64,000 bases of DNA from Streptomyces roseofulvus (lineage in GTDB: Bacteria; Actinomycetota; Actinomycetes; Streptomycetales; Streptomycetaceae): the NCBI RefSeq assembly GCF_039534915.1, contig NZ_BAAAWE010000001.1, forward strand, positions 5,828,001 to 5,892,000, given 5' to 3'. Below the pieces are notes generated by a model. The model searched no databases. It saw nothing but the letters and a program-made list of their open reading frames with translations, and was not told the origin of the DNA. The translations under genes were made by a program, and so were the position numbers. Of the stretch, positions 17,740-29,800 are shown piece by piece. Numbering within the stretch: position 1 is the stretch's first letter; each line of letters opens with the position of its first letter.

Positions 17740-18639
17740 TCACAGCCAGCCGGCGAACTCCAGCAGCCACTCGGCCTCCTGCCGACGCCCGCCGGCCAGC
17801 GCCCGGGTGCCGGACTCGACGGCCCGGAAGAGCGTCCAGCCGCGCAGCCGCTCCCGGTCGACGTCGAGCGAGTCGGCCAGCTTGTTGACCCGCCGCCGGG
17901 CCGCGGGGGCGCCGGCGGAGGAGGCGACCAGGTCCTCGACCCGCTCCCGGACCAGCCGCGCGAGGTCGTAGGCGCGCTCGCCGACGACCGGGTCGGGCCC
18001 GACCGCCAGCCACGGCGAGCGGTCGCCGCCGAGGACCTTGCCCTGCCGGAAGTCGCCGTGCAGCAACAGCTCCTCGGCGGCCCCGGACAGCAGCTCCTCG
18101 CGGGCGGCGAGCGCCGCGGCGGCCAGGTCACCGGCGACGGGGTCGGCGCGGTGCCGCTCCATCGCCTCCGCCTGGCGGGCGGTGCGCTCGGCCACCGAGT
18201 CGAAGCCGTGGCCGGCCGGCGGGTCCACCCACAGCTTCCGTACGGTCCCGGCCGCCTCCAGGAGCGCCTTGGCCTCCGGTAGCGAGCGGAGCGACACCTC
18301 CGGGTGCAGCCGTTCGAGGACGAGGGCGCCCTCGGGGGCCTCCCCGAGGAGCTGTACGGCACCCCAGCCGTTCCAGTGCGCGAGCGCGTCCCGCTCCTGC
18401 TCCGGACGGGTGTACGGCGGCGCGATCTTCAGCGCGGCGGGCGTGCCGGCGGCGTCGCGGACGAGCAGGACCAGACTGCCGCGCCCGCCGGGGGCCACCA
18501 CCCGCTCGACGGTCAGACCGGCCTCCTGGGGCACCCGCTCGACGAGGCCGGGGAGCCGCCCGAGCCAGTCGGCCGCGGCGGCCTCGCCGTACCGCTCGTG
18601 GAGCGCCGTCACCAGTCGCCGGGGCGCTTCGAAACCCAT
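17740..18639 (-). CDS. Aminoglycoside/hydroxyurea kinase-like protein (APH(6)-type fold) with altered active site
   Basis: A 299-residue protein resembling APH(6)/StrB-type kinases, which phosphorylate aminoglycosides or hydroxyurea. The N-lobe has LLVRDAAGTPAALKI with the ATP-binding Lys, and the catalytic loop reads LHGDFRQGKVL. The usual loop is HGDxxxxN, so the catalytic Asp is kept but the metal-binding Asn is Lys. The next metal-binding Asp of the usual AIDPKPLVGER is also lost, reading AVGPDPVVGER. Kinase activity is therefore doubtful, though the fold and the trailing YDLARLVRERV are intact. The same change may be shared by orthologues; I cannot check. It lies upstream of the SPFH gene on the same strand, 58 bases apart. 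Confidence 0.8.
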   Translation of the reverse strand: MGFEAPRRLVTALHERYGEAAAADWLGRLPGLVERVPQEAGLTVERVVAPGGRGSLVLLVRDAAGTPAALKIAPPYTRPEQERDALAHWNGWGAVQLLGEAPEGALVLERLHPEVSLRSLPEAKALLEAAGTVRKLWVDPPAGHGFDSVAERTARQAEAMERHRADPVAGDLAAAALAAREELLSGAAEELLLHGDFRQGKVLGGDRSPWLAVGPDPVVGERAYDLARLVRERVEDLVASSAGAPAARRRVNKLADSLDVDRERLRGWTLFRAVESGTRALAGGRRQEAEWLLEFAGWL

Positions 18640-18694
18640 GCGTGCCTTGTTCCTTCTGCTGGGGCGGGGTGATCAGGGCTGGTGGGGGCCGGAC

Positions 18695-19111
18695 TCACAC
18701 CCGCTCGGCGAGCCCAGGAAAGGTTACGTCGCTGCCGCGCCACCGCACCGCGCGGACCGCCGCCTCCCGGAGCGCGGCGGCGGCCTCCGTGCGCAGCGCG
18801 CCGTCGGCGGCCCGCACCAGGTCGGAGTAGACCCCGGCCACCCTGTCCTCCAGGACGGCCGCGAGCCGCACCGCGCCCGCCGGGTCCGCCACCCGGAAGG
18901 GCAGCTCGTACGCGGCGGCCGCGGCGGCCGGCGTGCCGCCGAGGTCGCGGACGGTGCGGCGCAGCGCGTCCCGGCGGGCCCGGTGCGCCTGGTACGCGGC
19001 CGTCGCCTCGGCCCGGCGGTCCTCGGCGACCCGGCCGCCGACGACGCCGTAGCCGTACACCGCCGCGTGTTCGGCGGCGAGGGCGGCCTGGGCGGCCTGC
19101 AGGGCGCTCAT
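18695..19111 (-). CDS. Ferritin-like (DUF4439) helical protein
   Basis: A 138-residue Ala-rich, all-helical protein. The start ALQAAQAALAAEHAAVYGYGVVG with Glu14 and His15, and the later helices (RRAEATAAYQAHRARRDALR, VLEDRVAGVYSDLVRAA) resemble the DUF4439 ferritin-like fold. Metal binding is possible but not shown. Its ATG overlaps the stop of the lipoprotein gene upstream (ATGA at 19108-19111), so the two are translationally coupled and likely work together at the cell envelope. Confidence 0.75.
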   Translation of the reverse strand: MSALQAAQAALAAEHAAVYGYGVVGGRVAEDRRAEATAAYQAHRARRDALRRTVRDLGGTPAAAAAAYELPFRVADPAGAVRLAAVLEDRVAGVYSDLVRAADGALRTEAAAALREAAVRAVRWRGSDVTFPGLAERV

Positions 19112-19665
19112 GCGCGGGCCCCTTCGGTCAGGAGGTAGGCGTGGGCGGCGCCGGCGGCGGCCACGGAGGCGAGCAGCCGGGCGTACTCGGGCGGCGCGGC
19201 GAGCAGCTCGGCCGTGTGCGCGTCGGACGCGGCCCGAGCCGCCCCCGCCAGCTCCCGCAACGCGGCCTTCGGATCCGTCGGCACGGCCCTGGCGGGGGCC
19301 GCGGAGCCGGAGGCCGTCGCGGTGGCCGGGGTTCCGGACGGGGAGCCGGGGGCCGGGCGGTCGCCCTCGCCGAGGGCGGCGACGTGGGCCGCCGCGGAGG
19401 CGCGGAGGGGGTGCACGCGCGCGTGCAGGGCGGGGTGGGCGGCCAGCGTCGCGTCGTAACGTTCCAGCAGGGTCCGGGAGGCGGTCACCGCGCGGCGCCG
19501 GAGGGCCGCCTCGGCGCGGGCCACCCGTTCGGCCTCGCGGGCCGCAGCCTCCTCCGCGGCGCTCGGGCGGCGCGGGCCCGCGCCGTCGGAGGTGCAGCCC
19601 GTCAGGGCCGCCGCGGCGGCCGAGGCCCCCGCCGCGAGCACGGCGCGTCTGCCCGTCGTCGTCAC
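19108..19665 (-). CDS. Tat-type lipoprotein, helical
   Basis: A 185-residue protein starting at GTG 19665, preceded by GAGGGAGAG. The N-terminus TGRRAVLAAGASAAAAALTGC has a twin-Arg pair, a hydrophobic stretch and a lipobox with Cys24, predicting export by the Tat route and lipid anchoring. The rest is Ala-rich helix with a central Pro/Ser/Thr-rich linker (about residues 100-125). Coupled to the ferritin-like gene downstream. Function unknown; a folded, possibly metal-loaded protein would explain Tat export, which is inference. Confidence 0.75.
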   Translation of the reverse strand: MTTTGRRAVLAAGASAAAAALTGCTSDGAGPRRPSAAEEAAAREAERVARAEAALRRRAVTASRTLLERYDATLAAHPALHARVHPLRASAAAHVAALGEGDRPAPGSPSGTPATATASGSAAPARAVPTDPKAALRELAGAARAASDAHTAELLAAPPEYARLLASVAAAGAAHAYLLTEGARA

Positions 19666-19846
19666 GCTCTCTCCCTCAGCATGCAGGACCCCTCCCGGCC
19701 GCCCTTCGAAGATCACCGCAGGCGAGCGTACCCGTGGGGGCCCCGGCCGTGGACGGCAACACCCTCCGGGACCGGATACCCTTGATCCGACACGCAGCGA
19801 CAAGCGACGTACCCACAACAGCACACGCGGCCGAGGAGTCACCCGG

Positions 19847-20344
19847 ATGAGCACCACCCAGAGCGACAGGCTGCGCGGACTCATTGAGCCGCTCGTCCAC
19901 GCGGAGAACCTGGATCTGGAGGAGATCGAGGTGTCCCGGGCCGGCCGCCGCGGACTGCTGAGGATCGTCGTCGACTCCGACGAGGGCGTGGAGCTGGACA
20001 CCTGCGCGGAGCTGAGCCGCGCGATCTCCGCGAAGCTGGACGAGACCGACGCCATGGGCGACGGCGAGTACGTCCTGGAGGTCAGCTCCCCCGGCGCCGA
20101 CCGTCCGCTCTCCGAGCACCGCCACTACGTCCGGGCCACCGGCCGGCTGGTGAAGCTCCAGCTCGTCGAGGGCGGGGACCTGGTCACCCGCATCCTGGCG
20201 GTGGACGAGGACGGCCTCGACACCGAGGTCCCGGGCGTGAAGGGCCGCAAGGCCACCGCCCGCCGCGTGGAGTTCGCCGAGATCGCCAAGGCGCGTGTCG
20301 AGATCGAGTTCAACCGCAAGGACAAGAAGGAAGAGGAGGCGTAG
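19847..20344 (+). CDS. rimP: Ribosome maturation factor RimP
   Basis: A 165-residue protein, ATG 19847 preceded by GAGGAG. RimP binds the 30S subunit and is needed for its maturation. The two-domain pattern is clear: an N-terminal alpha/beta domain (IEPLVHAENLDLEEIEVSRAG, LRIVVDSDEGVELDTCAELSRAI) with the characteristic YVLEVSSPGADRPL, then an Sm-like C-terminal domain. It begins the conserved rimP-nusA-ylxR-infB cluster, with nusA starting 3 bases after its stop, and is divergent from the lipoprotein gene across a 181-base gap that should hold promoters for both. Confidence 0.94.
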   Translation: MSTTQSDRLRGLIEPLVHAENLDLEEIEVSRAGRRGLLRIVVDSDEGVELDTCAELSRAISAKLDETDAMGDGEYVLEVSSPGADRPLSEHRHYVRATGRLVKLQLVEGGDLVTRILAVDEDGLDTEVPGVKGRKATARRVEFAEIAKARVEIEFNRKDKKEEEA

Positions 20345-20346
20345 CC

Positions 20347-21342
20347 GTGGACATCGACGTGAAGCTTCTGAAGGGCTTGGCGCAGGAGAAGGAAATCTCC
20401 TTCGAGATGCTGGTCGAGGCGATCGAGTCGGCCCTCCTCATCGCGTACCACCGCACCCCGTCCGCCCGCCGCCACGCGCGCGTGGAGCTGGACCGGCACA
20501 CCGGTCACGTGACGGTGTGGGCCGAGGAGGACCCGGCCGACCTGGAGGAGGGGCAGGAGCCCAAGGAGTTCGACGACACCCCGTCGGACTTCGGCCGCAT
20601 CGCGGCGAGCACCGCCCGCCAGGTCATCCAGCAGCGGCTGCGCGACGCCGAGAACGACGTCACCTTCGGCGAGTACGCCCGCCGCGAGGGCGATGTCGTC
20701 GCCGGTGTGGTGCAGCAGGGCAAGGACCCGAAGAACGTCCTCGTCAAGCTGGACGACAAGCTGGAGGCCATCCTGCCGGTGCAGGAGCAGGTGCCGGGCG
20801 AGGAGTACACGCACGGCCTGCGGCTGCGCACGTACGTCGTCCGGGTGGCCAAGGGTGTCCGCGGTCCGTCCGTCACCCTTTCGCGCACCCACCCCAATCT
20901 GGTGAAGAAGCTCTTCGCCCTGGAGGTGCCCGAGATCGCCGACGGTTCGGTCGAGATCTCGGCGATCGCGCGTGAGGCCGGTCACCGCACCAAGATCGCG
21001 GTCCGTTCCACCCGTTCGGGCCTGAACGCCAAGGGCGCCTGCATCGGCCCCATGGGCAGCCGGGTGCGGAACGTGATGGCCGAGCTGCTCGGCGAGAAGA
21101 TCGACATCGTCGACTGGTCGGACGACCCGGCCGAGATGGTGGCGAACGCGCTCTCCCCGGCCCGGGTCTCCAAGGTCGAGGTCGTCGACGCCGCCGCCCG
21201 GTCCGCCCGGGTGACGGTCCCCGACTACCAGCTCTCCCTGGCCATCGGCAAGGAGGGGCAGAACGCCCGGCTGGCCGCGCGGCTCACCGGCTGGCGGATC
21301 GACATCCGGCCGGACACCGAGACCGCGGCCGAAGAGGGCTGA
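20347..21342 (+). CDS. nusA: Transcription termination/antitermination factor NusA
   Basis: A 331-residue NusA starting at GTG 20347, two bases after the rimP stop. NusA binds RNA polymerase and modulates pausing, termination and antitermination. Domains in order: N-terminal polymerase-binding domain (residues 1-125), S1 domain (about 130-200, with GDVVAGVVQQGKDP), and two KH domains (RSGLNAKGACIGPMGSRVRNV and LAIGKEGQNARLAARLTGW). It ends soon after KH2, lacking the acidic AR repeats of E. coli NusA, as is normal in actinobacteria. Co-transcribed with rimP. Confidence 0.96.
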   Translation: MDIDVKLLKGLAQEKEISFEMLVEAIESALLIAYHRTPSARRHARVELDRHTGHVTVWAEEDPADLEEGQEPKEFDDTPSDFGRIAASTARQVIQQRLRDAENDVTFGEYARREGDVVAGVVQQGKDPKNVLVKLDDKLEAILPVQEQVPGEEYTHGLRLRTYVVRVAKGVRGPSVTLSRTHPNLVKKLFALEVPEIADGSVEISAIAREAGHRTKIAVRSTRSGLNAKGACIGPMGSRVRNVMAELLGEKIDIVDWSDDPAEMVANALSPARVSKVEVVDAAARSARVTVPDYQLSLAIGKEGQNARLAARLTGWRIDIRPDTETAAEEG

Positions 21343-21438
21343 GCGGCACCGCCCGCAAGCCGGAGATCGTTTTTGGCCAACAGCTGTTCGATTTTTGCCC
21401 CAAACGGGTGAGGTCGGTACGGGGAGGTAGACTTAATC

Positions 21439-21729
21439 GTGTCTGGCCGGACGCATGCCCGCGCGTGCCCTGAGCGAACCTGTGTGGGATGCCGGGAGCG
21501 AGCGGCCAAGAGCGATCTGCTGCGGATCGTGGTGAACAAGGACGAGTGCGTCCCCGATCATCGCGGTACGCTGCCCGGCCGGGGTGCGTACGTGCACCCC
21601 GCCTTGCACTGTCTCGACCTGGCGGCCCGCCGCCGGGCGTTCCCGAGGGCCTTCAGGGTCCCGGGGCCGCTCGACACGGCGGCGCTGCGGGAACACGTCG
21701 AGCAGGCCGCCCAGGCGGCACCGCAGTGA
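21439..21729 (+). CDS. ylxR: YlxR/RnpM-family RNA-binding protein (DUF448)
   Basis: A 96-residue protein starting at GTG 21439. The motif ERTCVGCRER and the following LLRIVVNKDE and LPGRGAYVHP are hallmarks of YlxR, a small nucleic-acid-binding protein found between nusA and infB in many bacteria and reported in Bacillus as a modulator of RNase P. GGGGAGG (21421-21427) lies 11 bases upstream and TAGACT (21428-21433) directly before the start. The region 21343-21438 is richer in A/T than its surroundings (two T-runs at 21370-21374 and 21391-21396), so extra transcription may begin or pause here. Confidence 0.92.
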   Translation: MSGRTHARACPERTCVGCRERAAKSDLLRIVVNKDECVPDHRGTLPGRGAYVHPALHCLDLAARRRAFPRAFRVPGPLDTAALREHVEQAAQAAPQ

Positions 21730-21797
21730 ACAGGAAGTACGGCACGGAACCCCGTGCGGTCAGGTACCTCGCGAGTCGGAAGTAGGTCGAGATTGCG

Positions 21798-21840
21798 ATG
21801 AGCACTCGATGAGTACGCGATGAGTACGCCCATGAAGTAG
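21798..21840 (+). other. Three overlapping mini-ORFs in the infB leader
   Basis: Three ATGs at 21798, 21809 and 21820 open the short frames MSTR, MSTR and MSTPMK. Each ATG overlaps the stop of the preceding mini-ORF as ATGA, and the last ends at TAG 21840. The first two encode the same tetrapeptide with different codons. They lie 38 bases before the infB start. Whether they are translated is unknown. Confidence 0.45.
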
Positions 21841-21877
21841 CGACGGTCCGGCGGTAACCGGACCTAAAAGGAGCGAT

Positions 21878-24940
<3,063 letters not shown>

Positions 24941-24953
24941 CACGCGGTGAAGT

Positions 24954-24997
24954 GCCGGGGCCGGTCGGCGGAGGTTATTCCGTCGATCGGCCCCGGC
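24954..24997 (+). terminator. Hairpin after infB
   Basis: A 14-bp stem with one G-T pair (24954-24967 with 24984-24997) has a 16-base loop. There is no T-run, so it may only attenuate transcription into DUF503 and rbfA. Confidence 0.55.
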
Positions 24998-25078
24998 CGT
25001 TCCGTGTACGGTTTCGGTGTCCCCGTCCAGCGGTTGGCGGGGCCACTGACCCCGAACCGGCGGGACATCCGGACACAC

Positions 25079-25372
25079 ATGTATGTGGGGACTCTGTCCT
25101 TCGACCTGCTCCTCGGCGACGTCCATTCGCTCAAGGAGAAACGCTCCCTCGTGAAGCCGATCGTCGCCGAGCTCCAGCGGAAGTTCTCGGTGAGCGTGGC
25201 GGAGGTGAGCGGCCAGAACCTCCACCGGCGGGCCGAGATCGGCGTCGCCATGGTGTCGGGGGACCTGGGGCACCTGAACGGCGTCCTGGACCGCTGCGAG
25301 CGGCTGGTCGCCGCGCGGCCGGAGGTGGAGCTGCTCTCGGTGCGCCGAAGGCTCCACACTGATGAAGACTGA
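25079..25372 (+). CDS. DUF503 domain-containing protein
   Basis: A 97-residue protein, ATG 25079. It begins MYVGTLSFDLLLGDVHSLKEKRSLVKPIV, the pattern of DUF503 (YlxP family), a small ferredoxin-like-fold protein of unknown role found between infB and rbfA in many Gram-positive bacteria. EVSGQNLHRRAEIGVAMVSGD is also typical. The frame is open upstream to 24947, but that part overlaps the hairpin and does not look coding. Confidence 0.88.
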   Translation: MYVGTLSFDLLLGDVHSLKEKRSLVKPIVAELQRKFSVSVAEVSGQNLHRRAEIGVAMVSGDLGHLNGVLDRCERLVAARPEVELLSVRRRLHTDED

Positions 25373-25401
25373 ATGAGCAAGGCAAAGAAGGAGACGGACC
25401 A

Positions 25402-25842
25402 GTGGCCGACAACGCGCGGGCGAAGAAGCTGGCGGACCTCATCCGGGAGGTGGTCGCCGAGAAGCTGCAGCGCGGCATCAAGGACCCGCGCCTGGGTACG
25501 CACGTGACCATCACGGACACCCGCGTCACCGGTGACCTGCGGGAGGCCACGGTCTTCTACACGGTCTACGGCGACGACGAGGACCGGGCGAGCGCCGCGG
25601 CCGGCCTGGAGAGCGCCAAGGGCATCCTGCGCTCGGCGGTGGGCAAGGCGGCCGGGACCAAGTTCACCCCGACCCTGGCCTTCGTGGCCGACGCCCTCCC
25701 GGAGAACGCGCGGACCATCGAGGACCTCCTCGACAAGGCGCGCGCCTCCGACGCCCAGGTGCGGGAGGCGTCCTCGGGCGCCACCTTCGCGGGCGACGCC
25801 GACCCGTACAAGAAGCCGGGCGAGGACGAAGCCGCCGAATGA
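25402..25842 (+). CDS. rbfA: 30S ribosome-binding factor A
   Basis: A 146-residue RbfA starting at GTG 25402. It binds the 30S subunit during late maturation of 16S rRNA and cold adaptation. The KH-like core is seen in RAKKLADLIREVVAEKL, IKDPRLGTHVTITDTRVTGDL and ATVFYTVYGDDEDRASAAAGL. An acidic, Lys-containing tail follows. It overlaps truB by ATGA (25839-25842), so the two are translationally coupled. Confidence 0.95.
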   Translation: MADNARAKKLADLIREVVAEKLQRGIKDPRLGTHVTITDTRVTGDLREATVFYTVYGDDEDRASAAAGLESAKGILRSAVGKAAGTKFTPTLAFVADALPENARTIEDLLDKARASDAQVREASSGATFAGDADPYKKPGEDEAAE

Positions 25843-26735
25843 TCAACGACCGGACGCCCGACGGCCTTGTCATCGTCGACAAGCCGTCGGGCTTCACCTC
25901 GCACGACGTCGTGGCCAAGATGCGCGGGATCGCCAGGACCCGCCGCGTCGGCCACGCCGGCACGCTCGACCCCATGGCCACGGGCGTCCTCGTCCTCGGC
26001 GTGGAGCGGGCCACCAAGCTCCTCGGTCACCTCGCGCTGACCGAGAAGGAGTACCTGGGCACCATCCGCCTGGGCCAGACCACGATCACCGACGACGCCG
26101 AGGGCGAGATCACGGCGTCGGTCGACGCGTCGAAGGTCACCCGCGAGCAGATCGACGCGGGGGTCGCGGAGCTGACCGGCGCCATCATGCAGGTCCCGTC
26201 GAAGGTCTCCGCGATCAAGATCGACGGCAAGCGGTCCTACGCGCGCGTGCGCGGGGGCGAGGAGTTCGAGATCCCGGCCCGTCCGGTCACCGTCTCCTCC
26301 TTCCGGGTGTACGACGTGCGCGAGGAGACCGCCGAGGACGGCACGCCCGTCGTCGACCTGGTCGTCTCCGTGGTCTGCTCCTCCGGTACGTACATCCGGG
26401 CGCTGGCCCGGGACCTCGGCGCCGGACTCGGCGTCGGCGGGCACCTCACCGCGCTGCGGCGCACCCGGGTGGGCCCGTACAAGCTGGACAGCGCCCGCAC
26501 CCTGGACCAGCTCCAGCAGGAGCTGACCGTGATGCCGGTCGCCGAGGCCGCCGAGGCGGCGTTCCCGCGCTGGGACGTCGACGAGAAGCGGGCCCGGCTG
26601 CTGCTCAACGGGGTGCGGCTGGAGATGCCGGAGTACCCCGCGGGCCCGGTCGCGGTCTTCGGGCCGGACGGGAAGCTGCTCGCGCTGGTCGAGGACCAGC
26701 GGGGCAAGGCGAAGAGCCTGGCCGTCTTCGGCTGA
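25839..26735 (+). CDS. truB: tRNA pseudouridine-55 synthase
   Basis: A 298-residue TruB that converts U55 to pseudouridine in the T-loop of tRNAs. The catalytic motif HAGTLDPMATGVL contains Asp44. KPSGFTSHDVVAKMRGI at the N-terminus and YIRALARDLGAGLGVGGHLTALRRTRVG are diagnostic of the family. A C-terminal PUA-like domain ends the protein. A hairpin follows, which should separate it from the large downstream gene. Confidence 0.96.
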   Translation: MINDRTPDGLVIVDKPSGFTSHDVVAKMRGIARTRRVGHAGTLDPMATGVLVLGVERATKLLGHLALTEKEYLGTIRLGQTTITDDAEGEITASVDASKVTREQIDAGVAELTGAIMQVPSKVSAIKIDGKRSYARVRGGEEFEIPARPVTVSSFRVYDVREETAEDGTPVVDLVVSVVCSSGTYIRALARDLGAGLGVGGHLTALRRTRVGPYKLDSARTLDQLQQELTVMPVAEAAEAAFPRWDVDEKRARLLLNGVRLEMPEYPAGPVAVFGPDGKLLALVEDQRGKAKSLAVFG

Positions 26736-26740
26736 CACGT

Positions 26741-26780
26741 CACGCGGAGGGCGGGTGCGCGCGGCGCGCCCGCCCTTCCG
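26741..26780 (+). terminator. Hairpin terminator after truB
   Basis: CGGAGGGCGGG (26745-26755) pairs with CCCGCCCTTCCG (26769-26780) with a small bulge, followed by TGTTTCTTC. It begins a few bases after the stop. Confidence 0.65.
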
Positions 26781-26889
26781 TGTTTCTTCACTCCATCGGG
26801 GAAGCGCTCGGAGTGAACCCTGGGCGTACGAGGGGGCGCGTTCGCCGATCCGCGCCGGGCGGGGAGCGCCCCGACCTACCCTCCACACC

Positions 26890-29800
26890 ATGGGACGCGG
26901 GGACCTGGCGGAGCCGGTGGGGCTGGTGCGCATCTGCGATCTGGCGGGCCGGCCGCGCGGCACCGGATTCCTCGCCGACCACGAGGGCACCCTCGTCACC
27001 AGCCACGAGGCCGTCGACGGGCTCACGCGCGTCGTGCTGCACGCGCCCGGCGAGCGGACCTGGCTCGCCGAGTCCGACGCCGTCACCGCCCTCCCCGAGC
27101 AGGGGCTCGCGCTGATCCGCACCGAGGGCCTGGGCGTGCGCCCGCTGCCGCTCGCCACCCGCGCGGCCGTCGAACCCGGCACCTACGTCCGGATCGCCGC
27201 GCACGGCTGGCGCGAGGCCCGCGTCCTCGGCCCCGCCGCCGTCACGTACACCGCCACCGACCGCTTCCACGTCCTCGCCGACGCCCTCGAACTCGCCATC
27301 GGCACCGAGGGAGCCGAGGCGCTCCGGCTCGGCGGTCCGGCCGCCGGCGGACCCGTCCTCGACAGCGCCACCGGCACCGTCCTCGGCGTCGTCGGCACCG
27401 CGCTCCAGGGCGACCCCCGCGCCGCCGGACACGCCGTCCCGCTCCGCCCGGACGGCCCCCTGGGCGACCTCCTGCGCCGCAACGCGGCCACCGTCCCCGC
27501 CTACGGCCCCGACCTCAACCTCGCCGCCGTCCTCGAACTCACCACCCCCACCGCGCTCCCGCCCCGCGACCCGTCCCCCTGGCCCGCCCCGGTCACCCGC
27601 CCGGCCGCCCTCGGCACCCTGACCCGCTTCGCCGGACCGGACCCCCGCCCGGGCGACCCGGACCCCGCCGTCCCCGTGCTCGCCGTCGTCGGCGCGCCCG
27701 GCAGCGGGCGTACGACCCTGCTCGGGGCCCTCTGCGAGGAGCGGGCGGCCCGGCGCGCGTCCGCGCCGACCGTACGGCTGCGGGGCGCCGACCTGCTGGA
27801 GGCGGACGGCTCGGTCGCCGACGCCGTCGGGCGGCTGCTGCACCGCGCGGCCCGGATCGCCGCCGCCTCCGGGGCCTCCGGCGACCCCGTCACCCCCGAG
27901 CGGGCCGCCGCGCTCGCCCGGGCCGCCGGGCGGCCGCTCCTCGTCGTCCTCGACGCCCCCGAGGAGATGCCCCCGCTCCTCGGCCACCGGCTCGCCGACT
28001 GGACCGGGGCCACCGAGCGCTGGCTGCGCGCCCACGGCACCCGCCTCGTCCTCGCCTGCCGCCCCGAGTACGCCGAGCGGGCCGCCGCCCTCTGGAGCAC
28101 CGCCCCCGCCGTGCTGCCGCTCGGCGACCTCACCGACGCCGAGGCCAGGGCCGTACGCCAGGGGTACGGGCTCGGCGACGACGACCTCGCCCCCGCCGAC
28201 GCCCGGCACCCGCTCGCCCTGCGGCTGCTCGCGGAGGTGCGGGCCGCGCTCCCCGGCGAGGTGCCCGGACGGCCCGGCCGGACCGAGATCTTCACCGCCC
28301 ACCTGGACCTGATGTGCCTGCGGATCGCGGTCCGGATCGCCGCCGACGCGCGCCCGCGGCCCGGCGGCCCGGCCGTCCGCCGGCTCGCCGCCCGGGTCAC
28401 CGGCCAGGTCCACGAGGCCGCCCGGCGCTGCCTCGGCCCCGGCCACGGCCTCCTCGACCGGGCCTCCTTCGAGGAGCTCTTCCCGTGGCGGGACGGCTGG
28501 GCCCCCGCCGTCCTCACCGAGGGCCTGCTCGTTCCCGCCGGCACCGGCTACCGCTTCGCCCACGAGGAGGTCGCCGACTGGCTCCAGGCCGCCCACCTCG
28601 ACCTCGACACGGCCCTCGACACCCTCGTCCACGCCCGCCCCACCGCCTCCGACCGGCCGGAGCCGCCGGCCCCCACCCCGCCCGACGACGACGTCGACCC
28701 GGACCGCCGCGAGGCGCCGGACGCCCCCGCCGGGCCGCGCGGGCGCCGGCGGCGCGGCCCGGCGGCGGCCCCGCCCGACGCGCCCGCCGGGCCGGCCGCC
28801 GACCGGGCCCGGGGGCGCCGGCGCGGAGGGGCGACGGAACCGGGCGCCGCGTCGCGGCTCGCCGTGCCCCGGCACCGGATCGGGACGGTCGTCCAGGCGC
28901 TGCTGCTCGCCCACCGCCAGGGCGGCGCCGCGGCCCTGGCACCCCGGTTGACCGGACTCGTCGACTTCCTGGCCGGCGCCGGCCGGGAGACGCCCGAGGA
29001 CGCCGTCTGGTGGGGGAGCACCCTGCTCGTGCGGACCCTCGCCGGGATCGGCGACCCGCGCCCCTACCTGCCCGTGCTGCGGCGGCTCGCCGACCGCGTG
29101 GGGGAGGGCGGCGACCGGGCCGGGGCCTTCGCCGGCCTCGGGGCCGACTGGTGGCGCGCGGTGGCCGTCGGCGAGGACGAACGCCTCGACCTGCTGCGCC
29201 GCCTCGTCACGGCCGACCCGCCGCCCCCCGGTCCCGCCCCCTTCCTCGACGCCGTCGAGGAGCTGCTCGCCGCCCGGCCCCGGGAGGTCCAGCCGCTGCT
29301 CTGCCGCTGGTTCACCGACGCCCGCCCACTGCCCGCGCGGCCGTACGCCACCGTCGCCACCACCGCCCAGGAACTGCTCCACACCCACCGCGGGACCGCC
29401 GCCGACGACCTGTGCGAGGCGCTGGCCGCCACCGCCCACCCGCTCGCCGACGGACTGCTCGGCGCGCTCGTCGACGACGAGCCGTCCGCGCTCTGCCGGG
29501 CCGTCGACCGGTGGGCCCACGACGACCTGCGCCCCGAGCGGCGGCTCGCCGCCGCCGCGTACGGCAGCCTGCTGGCCACCCGCGGCCCGCACGGCCAGGA
29601 CCGCGAACTGCTGCGGTACGCGGCCGGCGCGCTGCTCGCCCGCCCCGGCGACCGGCCGCTGCACGGCGCCGCCCTCGGCATCCTCGTCCGCGACCCGCAG
29701 ACCCGGGGCGCGTACCTGGCCCGGGCCGTCGCCGACCCCCGGGTGCCGGCCGACGCGCTCGTCGCGGCCCTCGCCGACCACCCCGGGCCGGTCCTCGACG

